Source: Nostoc sp. CCCryo 231-06 (GTDB lineage: Bacteria > Cyanobacteriota > Cyanobacteriia > Cyanobacteriales > Nostocaceae). Taken from it: a stretch of 64,000 nt of DNA. Within the stretch, counting starts at the first letter, position 1; the number at the start of each line of letters is the position of its first letter. Both the position numbers and the translations under genes were made by a program. The stretch covers positions 1-64,000 of the forward strand of contig JAHCSU010000329.1 in assembly GCA_023522315.1 (NCBI GenBank), read 5' to 3'. Of this stretch, positions 57,610-64,000 are shown piece by piece. Below the pieces are notes generated by a model that searched no databases, was not told the DNA's origin, and was given only the letters and a program-made list of their open reading frames with translations.

Positions 57610-58284
57610 ATGGCAGCAAATATCCTCTTAGTTGAAGATGAAGTTAAACTGGCGCGATTTGTTGAATTAGAACTAAGTAGCGAAGGTTACAATATAAAGG
57701 TGGCACATGATGGCATCGCTGGTTTAACATTAGCACGGGAGTTATCGCCAGATTTAGTTATTCTTGATTGGATGCTTCCAGGGCTGTCAGGCTTGGAAAT
57801 CTGTCGTCGGTTGCGGGCGACAGGTATTTCTGTACCAGTAATTTTACTGACAGCAAAAGATGAAGTTAACGATCGCGTCGCAGGTTTGGATGCAGGAGCT
57901 GATGATTATGTAGTCAAACCATTTAGTATAGAAGAACTCCTAGCTAGAATCCGCGCTCATCTACGCCGTACTCAAGAAACAGATCAGGATAATTTTCAGT
58001 TTGAAGACTTGAGTTTAAATCACCGGACTCGTCAAGTTTACCGGGGTAAGCGGGCAATTGAGTTAACGGCTAAAGAGTTTGACTTATTAGAATATATACT
58101 CTCGCATCCCCGTCAGGTATTTACTAAAGACCAAATTCTACAAAAAGTTTGGGGTTACGACTTTATGGGTAATTCCAATATCATCGAAGTATACATCCGG
58201 TACTTGCGTCTAAAGCTAGAAGAAAATAATGAAAAACGCTTGATTCATACGGTGCGTGGTGTGGGGTACGTACTGCGAGAATAG
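57610..58284 (+). CDS. OmpR-family response regulator
   Basis: ILLVEDEVKLARFVELELSSEGY; LDWMLPGLSGLEICRRLR; winged helix LTAKEFDLLEYILSHPRQVFTKDQILQKVWGYDF. Confidence 0.95.
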   Translation: MAANILLVEDEVKLARFVELELSSEGYNIKVAHDGIAGLTLARELSPDLVILDWMLPGLSGLEICRRLRATGISVPVILLTAKDEVNDRVAGLDAGADDYVVKPFSIEELLARIRAHLRRTQETDQDNFQFEDLSLNHRTRQVYRGKRAIELTAKEFDLLEYILSHPRQVFTKDQILQKVWGYDFMGNSNIIEVYIRYLRLKLEENNEKRLIHTVRGVGYVLRE

Positions 58285-58361
58285 TCAGCCTCAACGTTTG
58301 GGGACGCTGCGGGATCGGGGAAGTCAAAAGTCAAAAGTCAAAAGATTTTATTTTTATTCAT

Positions 58362-58413
58362 ATCTTTGGGTTAATATCATTTCCTCTCGGAGGAACGATA
58401 TTAACCCAAGGAT
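58362..58413. repeat. Long near-perfect hairpin downstream of the response regulator
   Basis: ATCTTTGGGTTAATATCATTTCCTCTCGGAGGAACGATATTAACCCAAGGAT. Confidence 0.85.
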
Positions 58414-58592
58414 TTATTTGATAAAATAAATTTCCACACCAAAATAGCAATTCGTAATACTCTTCGCAGTTGAGAAAGTCAGATTACATCTGGCTGGGTT
58501 TCCACCATTTGTATCTATATTCTTATTAGTCTTATTTTGGAGAATTGATATAAGATATGTGCAACAATTAGTCAGTCTTAAGGACGATAAAA

Positions 58593-59366
58593 TTGCGAAT
58601 AAAAACAAATTTCGAGCAATCTTGGATTGTACGCTGTTTTGTAGCAGTATTGCTTTTCGGTCAAGTGTGGCTACATTTACTCCAAGGAAAAACGTACTAT
58701 CGCAAGATTCTGCAACATCTCGTGACCGCAGGGCCAGGTTCTATCTCTCCAGTTCTCCTTGTCAGTGGTTTTGCAGGGATGATTTTTACTCTTCAGATGG
58801 CAAGAGAATTAATCCGATTTGGAGCTGTCAATGCTGTGGGAGGTACTTTTGCCTTAGCTTTTTGTAAAGAATTGGCTCCAATTTTGACCGCTAGTATTAT
58901 GGCCGCACAAGTAGGTTCTGCTTTTGCAGCAGAAATAGGTGCAATGCAAGTCACAGAGCAAATTGATGCACTTTACATGCTCAAAACTGATCCAATTGAT
59001 TATTTAGTAGTTCCTAGAGTAATTGCTTGTAGTTTAATGGTGCCTTTGATGACGATTTTGGCTTTAGTTACGGGCATCTTCGGCGGAGTTTTTGCCGCAT
59101 CATATTTTTACAAAATTATTCCCGAAACATTTTTAGAATCAGTCAGAAATTTTTTAGAACCGTCAGATTTGTTTATTGTTTTGCTGAAAGGGTTTATTTT
59201 TGGTATGCTGGTTGCGGTTATTGGCTGTAGTTGGGGATTAACTACTAAGGGGGGAGCAAAGGAAGTAGGAGAATCGGCAACAAAAGCAGTGGTTACTAGT
59301 TGGATATCAATTTTTGTGATGGATTTTTTCCTCTCTGTACTGCTGTTTGAACAGCCTGCATTTTGA
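58593..59366 (+). CDS. MlaE family ABC transporter permease
   Basis: TTG start; LVSGFAGMIFTLQMARELIRFGAVNAVGGTFALAFCKELAPILTASIMAAQVGSAFAAEIGAMQVTEQIDALYML. Confidence 0.93.
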   Translation: MRIKTNFEQSWIVRCFVAVLLFGQVWLHLLQGKTYYRKILQHLVTAGPGSISPVLLVSGFAGMIFTLQMARELIRFGAVNAVGGTFALAFCKELAPILTASIMAAQVGSAFAAEIGAMQVTEQIDALYMLKTDPIDYLVVPRVIACSLMVPLMTILALVTGIFGGVFAASYFYKIIPETFLESVRNFLEPSDLFIVLLKGFIFGMLVAVIGCSWGLTTKGGAKEVGESATKAVVTSWISIFVMDFFLSVLLFEQPAF

Positions 59367-59465
59367 AACCAAGCAAGTATTGCACAAGATTCCCGACTTC
59401 TTAAAAAAGTCGGAAATCTGAGGTAAAAAGGAAGTCAGTTGTGGGTAAGCAATACTGATTCTCAA

Positions 59466-59560
59466 GCGTTGGCGCAGCCCGCACTTCTCTACCAGACGCT
59501 GCGCGAAGGGCATGTGTTCGACTCCGCTCACCAGCCACTCAGTGACCACCGGAGGCATCG
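59466..59560. repeat. Dispersed ~95-bp repeat, copy 2
   Basis: GCAGCCCGCACTTCTCTACCAGACGCTGCGCGAAGGGCATGTGTTCGACTCCGCTCACCAGCCACTCAGTGACCACCGGAGGCATCG. Confidence 0.85.
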
Positions 59561-59580
59561 CTAGTTTTTTTGTATGTACT

Positions 59581-60030
59581 TCAAATGGTTAGCGAAATTT
59601 TGGAATATATTAACTTGTAGATTAGCGCACCCAAGCCCAAACCTGTCAATGAAAAGATAGATGCAGTCCAAAAGGCTAGCTCTTCCCTAAGACCTGCTGT
59701 TTGAAAGTCTATTTTGACTAATATAGTTGCCGAAACGATCAGCAAAGTATCAAGGAATACCCGAAACCAGGCAATCATAATAAAGAACAAAAAAGCTGCC
59801 AAAACGGCAACGGCGAAAGACCTCGTATTTGATTTAAGCAAAATACTGAAGTAATATTTCATTTTCATCCAAGGAATGGTCAACGTTACTATTAAAAGCA
59901 AGATAGCAACGACAGTCGCCACCCACACAGACAGAGGAGCGAGTGTTTCAGCTATTACCCAGCCCAAAGTACTGTAACTAAGCAGTACTAATGCCAGGGA
60001 CACCCAAGGAACTCTTTGCAAAATTGACAT
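59581..60030 (-). CDS. Hypothetical multi-TM membrane protein
   Basis: 149-aa ORF with about four hydrophobic segments. Confidence 0.7.
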   Translation of the reverse strand: MSILQRVPWVSLALVLLSYSTLGWVIAETLAPLSVWVATVVAILLLIVTLTIPWMKMKYYFSILLKSNTRSFAVAVLAAFLFFIMIAWFRVFLDTLLIVSATILVKIDFQTAGLREELAFWTASIFSLTGLGLGALIYKLIYSKISLTI

Positions 60031-60298
60031 GGGTTAATACTCTTAGTACAGGGTCAACAAGAGGAAAGGGGGCAGGGAGCGGGGAGCAGGGGGGAAATCC
60101 TCATACATATAATGTAGGGCTGCTGAAAGTTTGGACGGATTATTTCTGGTGTTACACATCTCGAAACAAATATCTTTACTTTTGGGTATAAATATATTTA
60201 GGGCTGCTGAAACCCTTGTGGCAGGTGAATTACAGTATCTTTCCCCCTGCTCCCCTGCCTCTTAAGTCAAGGTCTTATTCTATTATTGAATCTTATAA

Positions 60299-61426
60299 CT
60301 ATTGACTAATAGCTAAACAATCATTTTCTGCCCACCAAGCGTAGATGGGCGTGTCGCGGTCTGCTAAAGCCCCAAAAGTATTAGGTTGCAACACATTTAT
60401 GCTAATGCCATTTGTTAATTCCACAACATAATTAACATGTGTCCCCAAATACATAACATTGACAAGCCGTCCTTCAAAGCAGTTAGTTGGCAAATTGGGT
60501 GGATAAAGCGAAAGCTGTATTTTTTCTGGGCGCACGCAGACTACAACTGCTTGTGATAATTCTGATGGTGTATCTTCAGCGCGGCTAATGACAATTGAGA
60601 GTCCCGTTTTTGTCGAAATTTTAACATTAGAAGAGTCTACCGCTACAATTTCACCGCTAAATAAATTAGTATCACCAATAAAATCAGCAACAAAGGATGT
60701 GCAAGGACGTTCGTAGATTTGGCTGGGAGTGCCAACTTGTTCAATTTTGCCTTGGTTCATCACAGCAATGCGATCGCTCAAACACAATGCTTCTTCTTGG
60801 TCGTGTGTCACCATCACAAAGGTTACTCCCAAATCTTTGTGTAAGTTTGATAACTCCACTTGCATTTCTTTACGTAGTTTTAAATCTAACGCCCCTAAAG
60901 GTTCATCCAGTAATACCACGGTGGGGTGATTCACTAGGGCCCTTGCTAAGGCGACTCGCTGCTGTTGACCACCAGAAAGTTGATTGGGAAAGCGCGATCG
61001 CAAACTTTCCATTTTCACTCTTTTTAAAGCTTCTTCGACTCTAGCTTCAATTTCCGATTTGGGGATTTTTTTTAACCGCAGTCCAAAGGCGATGTTATTC
61101 CAGACATTCAGGTGGTTAAATAAAGCGTAACTTTGAAATACAGTATTGACGGGTCGGCGGTAAGGCGGCACATTAGTCATAGATTTACCCTGAATCAATA
61201 CCTTGCCAGCGTCAGCGATTTCAAACCCAGCAATTAAGCGCAGTGTTGTTGTTTTACCACAACCGGAGGGGCCTAAAATACTAAAAAATTCTCCCTGTCT
61301 GACATCCAAATCTATTCCGTGTACTGCTGGTTCTTGGTTAAAAAACTTGAATACATTACGCAGTTCAACATCAAGTGGCTGAAAAGTTGTTATCCCCCTT
61401 TGATTCTGCATGACAATTTGAGCCAT
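60299..61426 (-). CDS. potA: ABC transporter ATP-binding protein, PotA-like (spermidine/putrescine)
   Basis: [57 protein letters not shown]-terminal TOBE-type region. Confidence 0.88.
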   Translation of the reverse strand: MAQIVMQNQRGITTFQPLDVELRNVFKFFNQEPAVHGIDLDVRQGEFFSILGPSGCGKTTTLRLIAGFEIADAGKVLIQGKSMTNVPPYRRPVNTVFQSYALFNHLNVWNNIAFGLRLKKIPKSEIEARVEEALKRVKMESLRSRFPNQLSGGQQQRVALARALVNHPTVVLLDEPLGALDLKLRKEMQVELSNLHKDLGVTFVMVTHDQEEALCLSDRIAVMNQGKIEQVGTPSQIYERPCTSFVADFIGDTNLFSGEIVAVDSSNVKISTKTGLSIVISRAEDTPSELSQAVVVCVRPEKIQLSLYPPNLPTNCFEGRLVNVMYLGTHVNYVVELTNGISINVLQPNTFGALADRDTPIYAWWAENDCLAISQ

Positions 61427-61815
61427 AATCCTCAGTAGAATGCCGTGATATTACGTGATTTTGTCAGTAGTCTTTTGGGCAGACTATATTTGACACTTTG
61501 GTTTATTGTATCCGCCAAAAACAATTGTTCAAGAATATACTCGCCCGATTCTTTTATACCCAGTACTGGGCATAAGTTAGGGTAATTGTATACAGATAAT
61601 ACCGCTATTGGGATCATTATTTGTCTTATGTCTTTATTCCCATGAATTGGCTGTAATGAAATGTAGGTTTATTTCCGCCGACCTGTTCTGTACTAGTGTG
61701 CAAAGTTTAAAATTCAACGAAGAGGCACGGGGTATTGATTATTCTCCTCTGCTCCTGTGCCCTTCATCTCCTTCATCTCCCCATCACCAAACAAAAATCA
61801 GGTCAATAATAATGT

Positions 61816-62865
61816 ATGATTGACGACTATATTCGAGCCATAATGACTCAAAATCAGATTCCTGGACTTTCTGTTGCAGTGGTGCAGGAAGGTGAACCTG
61901 TTTTAGTTAAGGGATATGGACTGGCGAATGTTGAACACTCTGTTCCAGCTACTGAACATACAGTTTATGAAATTGCGTCTGTCGGTAAAACTTTCACCGC
62001 TACAGCCATAATGATGCTGGTGGAACAAGGGATAATTTCGCTAGAAGATCCGATCGCAGATTATCTCGATCATCTACCCCTAACATGGCAAAACGTCACA
62101 ATCGGGCATATTCTGTCTCATCAGTCTGGAATTCCTAGCTATACCGATGCCCCCAACTACTGGGAAATTACCCATCTTAATTTATCGAAATCTGAAATTT
62201 TGGCTCTAGTTACTCACCTACCCCTCAAGTTCCAACCGGGTGAGTTTAGCGCCTATGACAACACAGGCTACTATCTACTGGGTTTGATCCTAGAAAAGGT
62301 AACTAGACAATCTTATGAAGATTTCTTGCAAGAGCGAATTTTTGCTCCTTTGGGAATGAACGCAACCCTGATGAATGATCCCAAAAACATAGTGCCACAC
62401 CGGGCTGCTGGCTATCGGTTGCCAAACAGCAAACTCGTTAACAAACCTTACTACAGTCCTTCTGTTACCTATTCTGCTGGAGGTCAACTTTCCAGTGTAA
62501 AAGATATGGTGAAGTGGGAACAGGCGCTTTGTGGTGAAACTTTACTAAAGCAATCAACCCTTGATTTGATGTGGACTCCTCATTTTTCAAATCAGGGGGA
62601 TGATTGGGAAAAGTTGAGATATGTTGCAGGTTTAGGTTGGTGGGTATTCAATTATGGCGATCGCCGAGTAGTTGGTCATAATGGTTCAATTTTAGGATTC
62701 GCAAGTAACATTACCCGCTTTCTTGATGACAAAATTACCGTGATTTTACTTTGCAATCTAGATAAAATTTCCCGACCAGATGCGATCGCTAAGAAAATTG
62801 CTGAATACTACTGTCTAGTTCTTAAGAAACTAGTGCTTCAGCCTCCATTAGTGGAGAGGGAGTAA
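61816..62865 (+). CDS. Serine hydrolase, class C beta-lactamase-like
   Basis: SxxK in ASVGKTFTATAIM; YDNTGYYLLGLILEKVT (YxN); VVGHNGSILGF. Confidence 0.92.
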   Translation: MIDDYIRAIMTQNQIPGLSVAVVQEGEPVLVKGYGLANVEHSVPATEHTVYEIASVGKTFTATAIMMLVEQGIISLEDPIADYLDHLPLTWQNVTIGHILSHQSGIPSYTDAPNYWEITHLNLSKSEILALVTHLPLKFQPGEFSAYDNTGYYLLGLILEKVTRQSYEDFLQERIFAPLGMNATLMNDPKNIVPHRAAGYRLPNSKLVNKPYYSPSVTYSAGGQLSSVKDMVKWEQALCGETLLKQSTLDLMWTPHFSNQGDDWEKLRYVAGLGWWVFNYGDRRVVGHNGSILGFASNITRFLDDKITVILLCNLDKISRPDAIAKKIAEYYCLVLKKLVLQPPLVERE

Positions 62866-63090
62866 AACCAATTATTCCTAACTCTGCTAACGCTCAGAAC
62901 TAATGGGACAGACTACCAGTGTGCAAAGTTCAAAATTCAAAAAGCCTTTGCGTGACGCAATGCAAGATATGAGTTTATGGTATCAATTGAAAACAATTAA
63001 TCATTGCCAATTAGTTTGCCGTTAAATACCTGCTAAGAATTTAACAGAGTTATTTACAGATAATCTTAATTTTGAAATCATCTTTGTCTT

Positions 63091-64000
63091 ATGACTATAT
63101 TTAAAGCATCTCCACTTGGCGGACAAAAAAATACACGTACAGTTGGACAGAGTTTCCAGCCGATATTTTTAATTATATTTACTCTATTGATGGTGACGGG
63201 AATCAGTGTTCGTTTGGCATATTTGCAAATTACTGAAGGCGCAAATCACCGCAAACGAGCCGAGTCAAATCGGATTCGGATGATCCCCAAACTACCAGAA
63301 CGAGGCAATATCTTTGACCGCAACGGCAAACTTTTAGCCAGTACTCGCTATCCTCGCTCTGTATATTTGTGGCCGATGGCACATACCAAGCCAGCATGGT
63401 CAGTTGTGGGAGCGCGTCTATCTCAAATTCTCGACGTTCCCCAAGAAGAGATTGAAAAGAAACTAGAAGAGGCAGGTGCTAACTCTTCTTCACTCATACG
63501 AATTGCTCGTGACTTGAACGAAGCGCAAATCACAGCATTGAAGGAGTATCAAACCGAACTTAAAGACGTAGAAATTCATACAGAAGCCGTTCGTTACTAT
63601 GCCCACGGCAAGGAATTAGCTCATGTATTAGGCTATACGCGAGAACTGACCGCCGAGCAGTTAAAAGAAAAGAAGCAGGAAGGCTACAGATTAGGTGATG
63701 TGACTGGTCAAATGGGAGCTGAAAAAGCTTATGAGAAAAGTCTGCGGGGTGAATGGGGCGGTCAGCAGGTAGAAGTGGATGGTGCAGGTCGGCCACTCCG
63801 GGTTTTGGGTGAGAAACAGGCAAAAGCTGGTAACGATTTGCACTTGACCGTAGATTTAAATATGCAAAAGACAGCAGAAAAAGCTTTAGGCGATCGCGAC
63901 GGTGCGATCGTGGCACTTGACCCAAAGAACGGTGCCGTTTTAGCAATGGTATCTCATCCCACCTTTGACCCAAATATTTTCTCGAAGCAGAAACTCACCC
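63091..64000 (+). CDS. mrdA: Penicillin-binding protein 2 (5' part; runs off window)
   Basis: MTIFKASPLGGQKNTRTVGQSFQPIFLIIFTLLMVTGISVRLAYLQITEGANHRKRAESNRIRMIPKLPERGNIFDRNGKLLAS...VTGQMGAEKAYEKSLRGEWGGQQVEVDGAGRPLRVL...GAIVALDPKNGAVLAMVSHPTFDPN. Confidence 0.93.
   Translation, partial: MTIFKASPLGGQKNTRTVGQSFQPIFLIIFTLLMVTGISVRLAYLQITEGANHRKRAESNRIRMIPKLPERGNIFDRNGKLLASTRYPRSVYLWPMAHTKPAWSVVGARLSQILDVPQEEIEKKLEEAGANSSSLIRIARDLNEAQITALKEYQTELKDVEIHTEAVRYYAHGKELAHVLGYTRELTAEQLKEKKQEGYRLGDVTGQMGAEKAYEKSLRGEWGGQQVEVDGAGRPLRVLGEKQAKAGNDLHLTVDLNMQKTAEKALGDRDGAIVALDPKNGAVLAMVSHPTFDPNIFSKQKLT

Noticed and set aside
63560-63973. 137-aa minus-strand ORF at the right end
   Set aside because: Antisense to clear PBP2 coding sequence; composition is typical of a shadow ORF.

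Overview
This 64 kb window is a chromosomal segment of a filamentous, Nostoc-like cyanobacterium. Evidence: many GCGATCGC (HIP1) sites, heptameric STRR repeats, and cyanobacterial markers such as PsaK, Raf1, low-oxygen AcsF/HO/HemN and DUF4079. Most of it is housekeeping: topA, aroQ, 7TM-HD phosphohydrolase, raf1, UvrD-like helicase, znuABC-type Zn uptake, NFACT/RqcH, potA-like ATPase, and mrdA/PBP2 running off the right edge. The main specialised-metabolism locus is a microviridin-type graspetide cassette at 3.7-6.3 kb. It has a precursor with PFFARFL leader and three tandem T-x-K-[FY]-P-S-D-x-[DE]-[DE] cores, plus two ATP-grasp ligases of MdnB/MvdC and MdnC/MvdD type. Other strong observations: (1) a CYP120-like P450 split by a ~101-bp MITE at a TA site; removing it restores a 449-codon ORF, and its ends match the IS630-family end at the left edge of the window. 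(2) A DUF6745-like gene frameshifted by an exact 8-nt tandem duplication. (3) A menG/ubiE-like gene frameshifted at a C5 run. (4) Heptamer arrays that supply start and stop codons at several gene boundaries. (5) A 21-nt minisatellite encoding TMALLV[N/D] repeats. (6) A palindromic repeat inserted in frame in a helicase. (7) Several small single-TM ORFs missing from the ORF track. All family calls come from reading the sequence; no database search was run.
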